Program-made: the position numbers and the translations under genes | Shown here: in pieces, positions 8,448-16,977 of the stretch | Layout: every line of letters starts with the position of its first letter | Numbering within the stretch: the stretch's first letter is position 1 | The notes under the pieces: model-generated | Databases searched by the model: none | What the model was told of the DNA's origin: nothing | Seen by the model: only the letters and a program-made list of their open reading frames with translations | Source of the DNA: Cytophagaceae bacterium | Lineage (GTDB): Bacteria > Bacteroidota > Bacteroidia > Cytophagales > Flexibacteraceae | Reading direction: 5' to 3' | NCBI GenBank assembly: GCA_947458545.1 | Contig: CANGYH010000001.1 | Coordinates: forward strand, 310,001-374,000 | Length of the DNA: 64,000 nucleotides

Positions 8448-9170
8448 ATGGTAGCACCATCCTCCACCCCGCAGGCCGTCTTGCTCTATGCCGAAGACGA
8501 CGAAACCCTGGCTAAGCTGACTATCGAGCATCTCGAAACTCAAGGTTATCAGGTATTGCACGCCAAAAACGGCAAAGAGGCCTTGCATGTCTTAAACCAG
8601 CGCAACGTTGATCTTGTGCTGTTAGACGTGATGATGCCGCAGATGGATGGCCTGGCCGTGGCAGAAACAATCAGGCAAGAGGATACGCTTACCCCTATCC
8701 TTTTTCTGACGGCCAAAGGGCAAGACAAAGACCGAATAGCAGGCCTAAAGCTCGGGGCAGACGATTACATCGTGAAGCCCTTTGCCATGGAAGAGTTGCT
8801 GCTTAAGATCCAGGTGTTTCTCAGGCGCTCTGGCCACATGCAACAGCAGCAAGCCCGGCAGATCACCTTTGGCGCCTGCCTGTTCCAGATTGAAAAGCGC
8901 ACCCTCACCGTCGGCGGCCAAGAGCAAACGCTTACCCACAAAGAGGCCTCTATTCTGCGCCTGCTTTGTGTAAACGTAGGTCAGGTCGTTAAGCGAGACG
9001 AAATTTTAATCTCCGTCTGGGGAGACAACACATACTTCAATGGCAGATCGCTGGATGTCTTCATGTCTAAGCTCAGAAAGCTTCTAAAGCCAGACCCTCA
9101 AACCGAGATTATGTCTGTACACGGGGTAGGGTACAGGCTAGTGACCAATACCCCGGTAGAGCTGTCTTAG
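8448..9170 (+). CDS. OmpR/PhoB-family response regulator
   Basis: 240 residues. The receiver domain has the acidic pair Asp17-Asp18, phospho-acceptor Asp60 (LVLLDVMMPQMDG) and the conserved Lys in DDYIVKPF. The C-terminal half (about 135-235) is a winged-helix DNA-binding domain with LTHKEASILRLL and the GVGYRL ending. It is the partner of the histidine kinase immediately upstream and should bind promoter DNA as a phosphorylated dimer. The target genes cannot be told from the window. The YigZ-like gene starts eight bases after its stop and is likely co-transcribed. Confidence 0.95.
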   Translation: MVAPSSTPQAVLLYAEDDETLAKLTIEHLETQGYQVLHAKNGKEALHVLNQRNVDLVLLDVMMPQMDGLAVAETIRQEDTLTPILFLTAKGQDKDRIAGLKLGADDYIVKPFAMEELLLKIQVFLRRSGHMQQQQARQITFGACLFQIEKRTLTVGGQEQTLTHKEASILRLLCVNVGQVVKRDEILISVWGDNTYFNGRSLDVFMSKLRKLLKPDPQTEIMSVHGVGYRLVTNTPVELS

Positions 9171-9178
9171 TAAAGTCT

Positions 9179-9778
9179 GTGGAAAGCCAGGCACTCGTAG
9201 AGCCGATATCTGCTGGTATAGCAGAAATAAAGGAGTTGGGCAGCAGGTTTATCGGCTTTGCCATGCCCATCTTATCCGAGCAAGAAGCTGCCGCTGCACT
9301 GGCGTCGCTGTGGCAGCAGCATCCGCAGGCTACCCACATCTGCTATGCCTACAGGCTTGGCAACCAGGCAGAGCACTTCCGCGCGTCTGACGACGGAGAA
9401 CCCAAACACTCGGCCGGGGCACCCATCTTAAACCAGCTAAGGCGGGCCAAGATGACCCAGGCATTGGTAGCCGTAGTTCGGTATTATGGTGGCACCAAGT
9501 TGGGTGTGCCAGGCTTGGTGCGCGCCTACGGGGCAGCCGCAGACGCTGCCTTGGCCGAGTGCCAAACGCAGGCATGTCTGCCCGTTTTCGACTTCATAGT
9601 TTCGGTACCACCATCTACGGTAGGCATCGTGTTCGATTTGGCCCGCAAAAGGGGCTTAAGCATTCAGCTGCTTGGCATCTTGCCTAGCGGCGCGCAGCAG
9701 CTACAACTATCCGGCAAAGGCGACGCGGCAGAACCTCTGGCCATGCTTGCGGGCAAAGGAATCATACCCATGGCATAA
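9179..9778 (+). CDS. YigZ/IMPACT family protein (UPF0029)
   Basis: 199 residues from a GTG start eight bases after the regulator stop. The N-terminal domain has the family hallmarks: HICYAYRLG, RASDDGEPKHSAGAPILNQL, and VVRYYGGTKLGVPGLVRAYG. The C-terminal 65 residues form the small ferredoxin-like DUF1949-type domain. Bacterial members (E. coli YigZ) resemble eukaryotic IMPACT, which affects translation control; the bacterial function is not settled. Nothing in the gene is odd apart from the GTG start. Co-transcription with the two-component genes is inferred from the spacing. Confidence 0.92.
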   Translation: MESQALVEPISAGIAEIKELGSRFIGFAMPILSEQEAAAALASLWQQHPQATHICYAYRLGNQAEHFRASDDGEPKHSAGAPILNQLRRAKMTQALVAVVRYYGGTKLGVPGLVRAYGAAADAALAECQTQACLPVFDFIVSVPPSTVGIVFDLARKRGLSIQLLGILPSGAQQLQLSGKGDAAEPLAMLAGKGIIPMA

Positions 9779-9840
9779 GCTGGATGCCAATTGTTTTGGC
9801 GCAGGGTTAAGCTGGGTTGCATCTTCGCAGGCACACAAGT

Positions 9841-10662
9841 ATGCACACCTCTTTGCCAGACGACGCACCTTTTCTTGCCACTGATCAGGCAAAGCCTCAA
9901 ACGATTGAAGCCCAAGAGAAGTCGTTGGTTATCGTGCCGACTTACAACGAGAAAGAGAACGTCCGCGAGCTTATATCGGCAGTACTCAACCAGCCCGCTG
10001 GTTTTCATCTACTCATTATTGATGATGGCAGCCCAGACGGTACGGCAGCCATCGTAAAGCAATTGCAGGCGCAGTTTTCTGGTCGGCTCCATCTGGTTGA
10101 GCGTGCCGGCAAACTGGGCTTAGGTACAGCCTACATCCGCGGATTTGAGTATGCCTTGGCCCATGGTTATGACTACATCTTCGAGATGGATGCCGATTTT
10201 AGCCACGACCCTGCCGACCTGCCCAGACTATTACATGCCTGCCAGTCAGAGGGGTACGACCTAGCCATCGGAAGCCGCTACGTCACCGGGGTCAATGTCG
10301 TCAACTGGCCCATGAGCAGGGTGTTGCTGAGCTACTTTGGCAGCAAATACGTGCAAGCCATCACAGGCATGCGTATCAACGATAGCACGGCGGGTTTCAA
10401 ATGCTATCGCCGAATCGTCTTACAAACGATTGACCTGCAGAAGATCAAATTCGTAGGTTATGCCTTCCAGATTGAAATGAAATTCACCGCCTGGATGCAC
10501 GGCTTTAAAATCGTTGAAGTCCCCATAATCTTTACCGACCGCACCAAAGGCCAAAGCAAGATGGGTGGGGGGATCGTAAAAGAGGCTATTGGCGGCGTAT
10601 TGCAACTCAAAATTCAGAGCCTGTTTAGAAGTTATCGCCGGCCATCTGCCTTAAAAACCTAA
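9841..10662 (+). CDS. Polyprenol-phosphate sugar synthase-like GT2 glycosyltransferase
   Basis: 273 residues from the ATG at 9841; an in-frame TTG at 9817 would add eight residues. The GT2 fold shows IVPTYNEKENV (31-41), DDGSPDG (61-67) and the metal-binding EMDADFSHDP (115-124), followed by the SRYVTGVNVVNWP and RTKGQSKMGGG motifs of dolichol-phosphate mannose synthase (DPM1-like) enzymes. These move mannose (or glucose) from a nucleotide sugar to a lipid carrier on the inner face of the membrane. There is no C-terminal membrane domain, so it is the short, DPM1-like kind. The roughly 25-residue polar extension before the catalytic domain is longer than usual. The GT-C-like domain at 4025-6022 could in principle use such a lipid donor, but that link is speculative. 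Confidence 0.92.
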   Translation: MHTSLPDDAPFLATDQAKPQTIEAQEKSLVIVPTYNEKENVRELISAVLNQPAGFHLLIIDDGSPDGTAAIVKQLQAQFSGRLHLVERAGKLGLGTAYIRGFEYALAHGYDYIFEMDADFSHDPADLPRLLHACQSEGYDLAIGSRYVTGVNVVNWPMSRVLLSYFGSKYVQAITGMRINDSTAGFKCYRRIVLQTIDLQKIKFVGYAFQIEMKFTAWMHGFKIVEVPIIFTDRTKGQSKMGGGIVKEAIGGVLQLKIQSLFRSYRRPSALKT

Positions 10663-10745
10663 AACCTTTGCAGCCGTCAGGTTGTATTTTTACCAAAACA
10701 CACCAACTCAGCCCATAGGGCTGGCCAACAGACTCATTTTTAGCT

Positions 10746-11735
10746 ATGTACGGAGGCGGAGGTATCGTAGAGAAATTTGAAGGGCTCAAAGAGGTTTCGG
10801 CCGAAGATCCCATCAAACTGGCCGAGTTTGAGGCCCGAATAGACCGCGGAGAGAAAATCGAGCCCAGCGACTGGATGCCTGAGCTCTACCGCAAGCAGCT
10901 CATCCGAATGATTGAGCAGCATGCCCATTCTGAAATCATCGGTGCCCTGCCAGAAGGCACCTGGATTACCAGGGCCCCTGGTTTCAAACGCAAAATGGCC
11001 CTGATGGCCAAAGTGCAAGATGAAGTGGGCCATGCCCAGCTTCTATACTCTGCCGCCGAAACGCTCGGCAAACCGCGCGAGCAGATGATTGAAGATCTCA
11101 TCACGGGCAAGAGCAAGTACAGCAACATCTTTAATTACCCTGCCTTTACCTGGGCAGACTGTACAGTAATCAGCTGGCTTGTAGATGCAGGCGCCATCGT
11201 AAACCAGTTGGCCAACAGCCGTGGCTCGTTTGGCCCCTACTGCCGTGCGCTAGAGCGGATTTGCGCCGAGGAGTCTTTCCACCTTAAATACGGCCATGAT
11301 TCTGTGGTGCATCTGGCCACGGGCACGCCCATCCAGCGCGAGATGATCCAGGCGGCACTAAATCGCTGGTGGCCGCCTATCATGCACTTTTTTGGCCCTC
11401 CCGATAAAATGTCGGCACACACAGAAGTGCTTATGCGCTGGAAGGTCAAAATGTCTAGCAACGACGATTGCCGCCAACAGTTTCTGGACATGTACGTGCC
11501 CAAAATCTGGGAGCTAGGCCTCTCCTTGCCAGACCCTAACCTGCGCAAAGACTCTGAGTCTGGCCTGTGGCTATTCACCGAACCCGATTGGGAGGAGTTC
11601 AAACGTGTCATCAACGGAGACGGCCCCTGCAACGCCGAGCGGCTTTCCGTACGCCGCACCGTTGAAAGCCGAGGCAAATGGGTTAAAGACGCCCTCAAGC
11701 GTGCTGAGGCTAAGTACGTGCGCCCCTACGCTTAG
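10746..11735 (+). CDS. paaA: Phenylacetyl-CoA epoxidase subunit A (PaaA), lone copy
   Basis: 329 residues, collinear with PaaA, the catalytic di-iron subunit of the phenylacetyl-CoA 1,2-epoxidase. Candidate iron ligands are visible: Glu63 (HAHSE), Glu93 and His96 (DEVGH), and Glu176 and His179 (AEESFH). The N-terminal MYGGGG and the C-terminal WVKDAL segments are typical. The enzyme normally needs PaaB, PaaC, PaaD and PaaE, whose genes usually follow at once; here none is nearby and the transcript ends at a strong palindrome 20 bases downstream. Either the partners are elsewhere or this is a paralogue with another role. The family call is firm. Confidence 0.92.
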   Translation: MYGGGGIVEKFEGLKEVSAEDPIKLAEFEARIDRGEKIEPSDWMPELYRKQLIRMIEQHAHSEIIGALPEGTWITRAPGFKRKMALMAKVQDEVGHAQLLYSAAETLGKPREQMIEDLITGKSKYSNIFNYPAFTWADCTVISWLVDAGAIVNQLANSRGSFGPYCRALERICAEESFHLKYGHDSVVHLATGTPIQREMIQAALNRWWPPIMHFFGPPDKMSAHTEVLMRWKVKMSSNDDCRQQFLDMYVPKIWELGLSLPDPNLRKDSESGLWLFTEPDWEEFKRVINGDGPCNAERLSVRRTVESRGKWVKDALKRAEAKYVRPYA

Positions 11736-11754
11736 GCTACTCAAGGAGGCTTAT

Positions 11755-11794
11755 AAACGGCGATGCCCATCCTGCAGGATGGGCATCGCCGTTT
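11755..11794. terminator. Perfect 40-base palindrome, bidirectional terminator
   Basis: Bases 11755-11774 are exactly repeated in inverted form at 11775-11794, a 20-base-pair perfect stem with no unpaired spacer in DNA. It is flanked by AAA on one side and TTTT on the other. It sits between the convergent paaA and cystathionine beta-synthase genes and can serve as a Rho-independent terminator for both. Confidence 0.85.
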
Positions 11795-11811
11795 TCATAT
11801 CATGCAGTCGC

Positions 11812-13185
11812 TTACCGGCTGGCTGCCAGCAACAGATCGGCCTGGGTAAGTATGTGTACCTGGTTGGCAGCGTCGCGCACAAGCAAGGCCCGGTTCTCCC
11901 TGTCGATTAGGCTCGACAGTACGTCTAGCGTATTGTCGAGGCCGACGAATCGGAAGGGCTTATCCATCAGGTCTCGTACGGTTGCGTCTTTGATCTCAGG
12001 CTGCTCAATCAGCTTGGCCAGCACCTTAGAATCTACCAGGCTGCCTACAAAGTGATCACCCTCTACTACGGGAATCTGCGAGATGCCAGCACCTGCCAGC
12101 AGACGTACAGCCTCTCCCACAGAGGCATCTGCAGAGATGGTAACCAGCGGGCTGCTACCGTTGCGGTGCTTTAGTATATCGCCTGCCGTTGCAAAAGTGC
12201 GGCGCTCCAAGAAACCCCGGTCGCGCATCCAGTCGTCGTTATAGATCTTGGCCAGGTAGCGGGTGCCATGGTCAGGCAAGATGATCACCATCACGTCCTC
12301 TTCTTTCAGATGCTCTTTGGCATACTCTAAGGCGCCGTGCACGGCAGATCCGCAGCTCCACCCTACAAACAGACCTTCCTCTCTGGCCAGGCGGCGCGTC
12401 ATAACAGCACCATCCTTATCGGTAACCTTGATAAAGAGGTCGATAAGATCAAAATCTACGTTCTCAGGCAGAATATCTTCTCCAAAGCCCTCGGTCATGT
12501 AGGGGTAGATTTCGTTCTCGTCGAAGATGCCCGTCTCCTTATATTTCTTGAAAACGGAGCCGTAGGTGTCTAGCCCTATGGTTACGATACTGCCATTTTG
12601 CTCCTTCAAGTATTTGGCTGTACCGCACATGGTGCCCCCTGTGCCTACGGTCGCCGCATAATGGGTTACGCGGCCTTCGGTATCGCGCCAGATCTCTGGC
12701 CCGGTGCTTTCGTAATGGGCTGCAGAGTTTGAGCGGTTGTCGTACTGGTTGGGATAAAAGCTGTTGGGTATCTCCTTGTTGAGCCTGCGTGCCACAGAGT
12801 AGTAGCTCCGAGGGTCGTCTGGCTCCACGTTGGTAGGGCAAACAATTACCTCTGCACCTACGGCACGGAGAATGTCCATTTTCTCCTTGCTCTGCTTGTC
12901 AGATACGGTGAAAATGCACTTATATCCCTTCTTGATGGCATAAAGCGCCAGGCCCATGCCCGTATTACCGCTTGTTCCTTCGATGATTGTTCCGCCGGGT
13001 TTCAGGCGGCCATCTGCCTCCGCATCCTGCACCATCTTGACGGCCATCCGGTCTTTTACCGAGTTGCCCGGGTTTAGGTATTCCACCTTGGCTAAGATGG
13101 TACCCTTAATGCCTTGCGTAACTTTGTTAAGTTTCACCAATGGCGTGTTGCCGACGGTGTCAATGATAGAGTCGAAATAGCGCAT
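11812..13185 (-). CDS. Cystathionine beta-synthase-like PLP enzyme with CBS domains
   Basis: 457 residues from the ATG at 13185 (MRYFDSIIDTVGNTPL); a longer frame to 13239 adds an unlikely Cys-rich leader. This is a fold-type II PLP enzyme: the PLP lysine is Lys44 (NPGNSVKDR), the phosphate and substrate loops are TSGNTG (71-76) and GTGGT, and SCGSAVHGAL is near 290. A pair of regulatory CBS domains fills about 335-457. It should condense serine (or O-acetylserine) with homocysteine (or sulfide). The N-terminal heme domain of mammalian enzymes is absent, as usual in bacteria. The CBS tail favours cystathionine beta-synthase over plain cysteine synthase. It is divergent from the metal permease, 163 bases away. 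Confidence 0.9.
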   Translation of the reverse strand: MRYFDSIIDTVGNTPLVKLNKVTQGIKGTILAKVEYLNPGNSVKDRMAVKMVQDAEADGRLKPGGTIIEGTSGNTGMGLALYAIKKGYKCIFTVSDKQSKEKMDILRAVGAEVIVCPTNVEPDDPRSYYSVARRLNKEIPNSFYPNQYDNRSNSAAHYESTGPEIWRDTEGRVTHYAATVGTGGTMCGTAKYLKEQNGSIVTIGLDTYGSVFKKYKETGIFDENEIYPYMTEGFGEDILPENVDFDLIDLFIKVTDKDGAVMTRRLAREEGLFVGWSCGSAVHGALEYAKEHLKEEDVMVIILPDHGTRYLAKIYNDDWMRDRGFLERRTFATAGDILKHRNGSSPLVTISADASVGEAVRLLAGAGISQIPVVEGDHFVGSLVDSKVLAKLIEQPEIKDATVRDLMDKPFRFVGLDNTLDVLSSLIDRENRALLVRDAANQVHILTQADLLLAASR

Positions 13186-13348
13186 GCGTTTAGGAGCACA
13201 GGAGCGGCATTTGCCGAGCCTTGGTTTCAAGGCAGGCAAACCGCTTTGTTAAGATTCTGCAATTTCGCCTTGTAAGCCCGAATGCGCCAACTTTAGGTTG
13301 AATTACCAGCACCTCCTTTACAAATTAAGACAACTGTAAGAGCCAACA

Positions 13349-14197
13349 ATGTACTTGAGTGCCTTCGACGTAGGCGTGCTATCTACAGGAGCCTTGGCGG
13401 CGGCATGTAGCGCCCAGCTTGGTGTTTTCTTGGTGCTGCGGCGCTTGGCTATGCTGGCAGATGCACTCTCGCATGCTGTTTTGCCGGGCATTGTGCTGGG
13501 CTTTTTAATATCTGGCAGCCGGGGTGGGTTTGGGATATTGGCCGCATCTGCGGCAGCAGCCTTGGCATGCGCTGCCTGCATACAATTTCTGCAACGGTAC
13601 GCGGGCCTGAGGCAAGACCTAGCCATCGGCTCCAGCTTCACATTCTTCTTTGCTGTCGGGGTAATACTCATCACAAGGTTTGCAGGCCAGGTTGATCTTG
13701 ACCAAGACTGTGTCTTATATGGCGAGCTCGCCTACGCGCCCTTAGACCCTATAGTCTATAACGGACTGATACTAGGGCCCCGCAGTGCCTGGATATTGGC
13801 AGGGCTTTTTGCGCTTACTTTCCTGGTATTTCAGGTGTTTCGCAACCGCTGGGTGGCCACCAGTTTTGACCCAGACTATGCCCGCTCGATAGGTATCCAG
13901 ACAAACTTCTGGCACACGCTATTTATGGCCATTGTAGCCCTCACTACCACGCTCACCTTCGAGAGCGTGGGGGCTGTACTGATCATTGCTCTTCTTGTCG
14001 GCCCGGCTGCCACGGCGTTGTTGCTCACGCATCGGCTCAACCGCGTATTTCTGTATGCGTTCATTATAAGCATAACAGAGGTTGTAGCAGGTTATGGCCT
14101 TGCCTTGGCCACGTCAGGAAATTTGGTTGGAGCCATCGGAATCATCACGGGCCTGGTTTATCTAGCAGTCTATGCGGTTACACGTAAGCGTACCTAA
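13349..14197 (+). CDS. Metal ABC transporter permease (ABC-3 family), lone copy
   Basis: 282 residues with eight to nine hydrophobic helices and the ABC-3 family signature RRLAMLADALSHAVLPG near 30-47. Members are the membrane subunits of Mn, Zn or Fe importers (MntB/ZnuB/TroC type). There is no ATPase or binding protein beside it; a complete set lies at 24519-27540 with one permease fused to a regulator. Bacteroidota loci of this type often encode two different permeases, so this one probably pairs with that distant set. Its stop overlaps the next lipoprotein gene by 26 bases. A TTTAGGTTG stretch at 13292-13300 resembles a DtxR-type half-operator. Confidence 0.92.
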   Translation: MYLSAFDVGVLSTGALAAACSAQLGVFLVLRRLAMLADALSHAVLPGIVLGFLISGSRGGFGILAASAAAALACAACIQFLQRYAGLRQDLAIGSSFTFFFAVGVILITRFAGQVDLDQDCVLYGELAYAPLDPIVYNGLILGPRSAWILAGLFALTFLVFQVFRNRWVATSFDPDYARSIGIQTNFWHTLFMAIVALTTTLTFESVGAVLIIALLVGPAATALLLTHRLNRVFLYAFIISITEVVAGYGLALATSGNLVGAIGIITGLVYLAVYAVTRKRT

Positions 14198-14897
14198 AAT
14201 CTTGGCCCGGCTGGCCCTGTTTGCGGTTTTAACCCTTTGGTTATCAAATACAAGTTGCCGGCAAGCCGAGCAAGACGTAGTGCTCGCACCCACCTATGGC
14301 GCCGAGTTTGCCCCGCTTTCAGTCGGCACATTCTGGGAGTATCAATTCGATACGCTAGAGAGAAATATACTACCTGTGCTCAGAGAAGAAGCAGGCACCG
14401 TTTTCCAGCGGTGGACCTTGCAAGACACCCTAGAGCATACCCCTTACTACACCAGCTTCAGGTTGCTCGTAGAGCAGCGCTCCGATAGCCAACAGGCTTA
14501 CCAGCCCCGAAGGCTAGACGTATTGATTAAGCGCTTTGATGGTGCATTGGTGCTGCAATCAGAAGAGGGCAACATCCAGCTCTTGCAGATACCCTTTACC
14601 AAGGGGACGGGTTGGAACCTTCGCGCCTTTGCGGCCGGTGGCGGTGCCACGCCCTATCAGGTTCGCTTTCGAGGTTTAAGCAACGGCAATGTCGCACAAT
14701 TCAGCGGCAGCAGAGATTCTACCTGCTTGTCGTCTCAGTTAGAAACACTGGCGTTTCAGCAAAACATTGGCCTGCAATCGCGTTATAGCTACAAGGCTAC
14801 CTTTGTGGAAGATCCGCTCAATCCGTGCGCGCAACCCGTTCAATATCAAACCCGCCAGGTAAAAAGGTGGACCTTGCTCAGGTCTGGCAGACGCTGA
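14172..14897 (+). CDS. Unknown lipoprotein
   Basis: 241 residues. A basic N-terminus (MRLHVSVPK), a hydrophobic stretch and a lipobox-like LSNTSC predict a lipoprotein with the cysteine at about 29. The mature part has a motif seen in secreted Bacteroidota proteins near its start (FAPLSVGTFWEYQFDT) and is mostly beta-strand. I do not recognise a family or an enzyme motif. The gene overlaps the upstream permease by 26 bases and the downstream subtilase by up to 73, so the three are almost surely one transcript. Four cysteines lie outside the lipobox region, two of them near the C-terminus. Confidence 0.75.
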   Translation: MRLHVSVPKILARLALFAVLTLWLSNTSCRQAEQDVVLAPTYGAEFAPLSVGTFWEYQFDTLERNILPVLREEAGTVFQRWTLQDTLEHTPYYTSFRLLVEQRSDSQQAYQPRRLDVLIKRFDGALVLQSEEGNIQLLQIPFTKGTGWNLRAFAAGGGATPYQVRFRGLSNGNVAQFSGSRDSTCLSSQLETLAFQQNIGLQSRYSYKATFVEDPLNPCAQPVQYQTRQVKRWTLLRSGRR

Positions 14898-16534
14898 TTT
14901 GCCTGTTGCTGGCAAGCGTAGCTACGGCCCAAACCCAGCCCTACCGGCTAATGGTGCGGCTGCCCGATAAGGCAGGTACCAGCTTTACCGTACAGCAGCC
15001 GCAAGCATTTCTATCAGCGCGCTCCTTGGCGCGTCGGGCTAAGTTCTCAATCCCCATCCGAGAGCGAGACTTGCCTGTATCAGCCGTGTATCTTCAGCAA
15101 CTGTCCGGCCTTGGGCTGTCTGTAGAGAAATCTAGTAAGTGGCTAAATGCCGTGGTGGTTGCAGGAGATTCTGCATTTATCGCCCAGAAGCTTACGCAAT
15201 TGTCCTGGGGCGGCACAGCGCCCAAGGTGCAGGTATCACGCGCTCTTGGGCCTAGCAAACACGTCGAATTGTGTGATAATACTGCTGGCACGTCAACATC
15301 GCTCAATTATGGCATCGGCACCAGCCAGGCGCGTATGCTCGGCATAGACTCTATGCATGCCCGTGGCTTTACGGGTAGGGGAGTCATGGTTGCCGTCATG
15401 GATGCAGGCTTCCAAATCGTTGACCGGCACATAGCCTTCAGACACATGATAGACAGCGGCCGCCTGGCCGACACGCGCGACTATGTCTTTGGCCAAGGCA
15501 ATAGCGTGTTTGGAGTCCATTGGCATGGCGGTGCTGCTTATGGATGCATTGGAGGGTATATGCCTGGTAGTTTTATCGGCGGGGCCTATCAGGCAGATTA
15601 TGCTTTTTATATTACTGAAGACATACGGTCAGAGGCTCCGATAGAGATGTTCAACTGGGTGGTCGCGGCCGAGCGTGCCGATAGCCTCGGGGTTGATTTG
15701 ATCAACACCAGCTTAGGGTATTACACCTTTGATAAGCCCTGGCTCAATTTCTCTCCTGAGCAGATGACGGGCCAGGTTTCTTTTTTGGCAGACGCACTAG
15801 ACTACGCGACCGAGACAGGCATCGTATGTGTTACCAGCGCCGGCAATGAGGGCGGCAATCCTACCTGGGGCGGTAAGATTACCACCCCCGCTGATGCTCG
15901 CCTGGGGATTGCCGTCGGGGCTGTGGGGCCAGATAGTGCTTTGGTAAACTTCAGCGGCAGAGGCCTGGGCCGCTCCAACAACATTAAACCAGACGTAGTG
16001 GCTCAAGGTATCCGCGTAGCACTGTACGACTGGAACAACCCTGCCGGTGCAGGCGGTGGCGGCGCTGGCACTAGTTTTTCGGCCCCGCTGGTATCTGGCT
16101 TGCTGGCGGGTATGATGCAGCAGTTCCCCAACGTAAAGCCCAGCCAATGGCTAGAGGCGCTGCGTGCAACATCCAACAATGCCGCCCGGCCAGATACTCT
16201 ATTGGGCTACGGCATACCTAATTACGGGCGCCTGGCCCGGTACCTTTCTCGTCTTACAGATACCAATGCTCCGGTAACCTTGCAGGCTCGCGTTTATCCA
16301 AACCCTGCTTTGGTAGGCCAGCCTACCGTTATTCAGATGGCTGCCGGGTTCAAAATTCAGCAAATCGTGCTGACGGATGTGCTTGGCCGGGTAGTCGGTA
16401 CTTACGGGCCAGCTACGGGGCAGCCTAGTATGGCAAGCCTACAACTCGGCACCTTGCCTGCCGGCAGCTATGGATATCAGATTATTACCCCACAGGGCGC
16501 GGTACGCGGTAGGTTGGTGGTGGCCAAACACTAA
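14825..16534 (+). CDS. Secreted S8 subtilisin-like protease with T9SS sorting domain
   Basis: 569 residues from a GTG start; the start is uncertain because no ATG is available, but this one gives a basic n-region (GKK) before the hydrophobic stretch ending ATAQ. The catalytic triad is Asp193 (AVMDAGFQ), His234 (HWHGG) and Ser417 (GTSFSAP), with oxyanion Asn341 (SAGNEGG). The motif around His is HGG rather than the usual HGT. The last 80 residues, starting at YPNP (491-494), with DVLGRVV, LPAGSYGYQI and a short basic end, form a type A T9SS C-terminal domain. The protein should cross the outer membrane by type IX secretion. It overlaps the upstream lipoprotein gene by 73 bases, and its stop interlocks with the convergent gene. 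Confidence 0.92.
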   Translation: MRATRSISNPPGKKVDLAQVWQTLICLLLASVATAQTQPYRLMVRLPDKAGTSFTVQQPQAFLSARSLARRAKFSIPIRERDLPVSAVYLQQLSGLGLSVEKSSKWLNAVVVAGDSAFIAQKLTQLSWGGTAPKVQVSRALGPSKHVELCDNTAGTSTSLNYGIGTSQARMLGIDSMHARGFTGRGVMVAVMDAGFQIVDRHIAFRHMIDSGRLADTRDYVFGQGNSVFGVHWHGGAAYGCIGGYMPGSFIGGAYQADYAFYITEDIRSEAPIEMFNWVVAAERADSLGVDLINTSLGYYTFDKPWLNFSPEQMTGQVSFLADALDYATETGIVCVTSAGNEGGNPTWGGKITTPADARLGIAVGAVGPDSALVNFSGRGLGRSNNIKPDVVAQGIRVALYDWNNPAGAGGGGAGTSFSAPLVSGLLAGMMQQFPNVKPSQWLEALRATSNNAARPDTLLGYGIPNYGRLARYLSRLTDTNAPVTLQARVYPNPALVGQPTVIQMAAGFKIQQIVLTDVLGRVVGTYGPATGQPSMASLQLGTLPAGSYGYQIITPQGAVRGRLVVAKH

Positions 16535-16977
16535 TCTTCTCCAAATCCAGGCCCATTAGAAGGTTGGCCTCGTCTGCCACCTAGCATCTGCTTGGCAAAG
16601 CGTTTGTCGGCCGTAACCAATCTGCCCAATTGCTTGGCAGAGAGCACCTTTTTTAGCCGCGGAAGATACTCCGCCAGCAGTTCGACCTCTTGCCGCCGCA
16701 ATGCCATCACTTTGTCTATGGAGGCAAGTATGTCAGCTTCTGGGGCCGTTGGGTCTAAGGCCTTCTCTTGCTCTAGTTTAAGGCTCAGATGCAGTGTTCT
16801 CCTTTTGGTAGCTAGCTCATTGTAAACGGGCCAAAACTTCTCAGCCTGCCCTTCAGACAGATTCAGGTCTGCCGTCAGAAAGGCCACTCTAATAGACTCT
16901 ACACGCTGCCGCTGGGCGTAACCACCGAGCGGCAATCCCAGGCATAAAAGCAAACAAAGGCTAAAAAATCGTTTCAT
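16531..16977 (-). CDS. Periplasmic helical protein of the sigma operon (Spy/CpxP-like)
   Basis: 148 residues from the ATG at 16977 (a TTG six bases upstream is less likely). A signal peptide ends near GGYAQ. The mature part is helical and Arg/Lys-rich, with LNLSEGQAEKFWPVYNE, the hallmark of a family found beside ECF sigma genes in Bacteroidota, and a Gly/Arg-rich tail. The fold is expected to resemble the Spy/CpxP chaperone-sensor family with its LTxxQ motifs. It is the third gene after the sigma factor and overlaps the second by 17 bases. Envelope stress sensing or chaperoning is inferred from context. Confidence 0.8.
   Translation of the reverse strand: MKRFFSLCLLLCLGLPLGGYAQRQRVESIRVAFLTADLNLSEGQAEKFWPVYNELATKRRTLHLSLKLEQEKALDPTAPEADILASIDKVMALRRQEVELLAEYLPRLKKVLSAKQLGRLVTADKRFAKQMLGGRRGQPSNGPGFGED

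Noticed and set aside
10709-10723. Small hairpin CAGCCC-ATA-GGGCTG upstream of paaA as a terminator
   Set aside because: The stem has six pairs and the nearest T run is several bases away, so it is not a convincing terminator; left out of the features.
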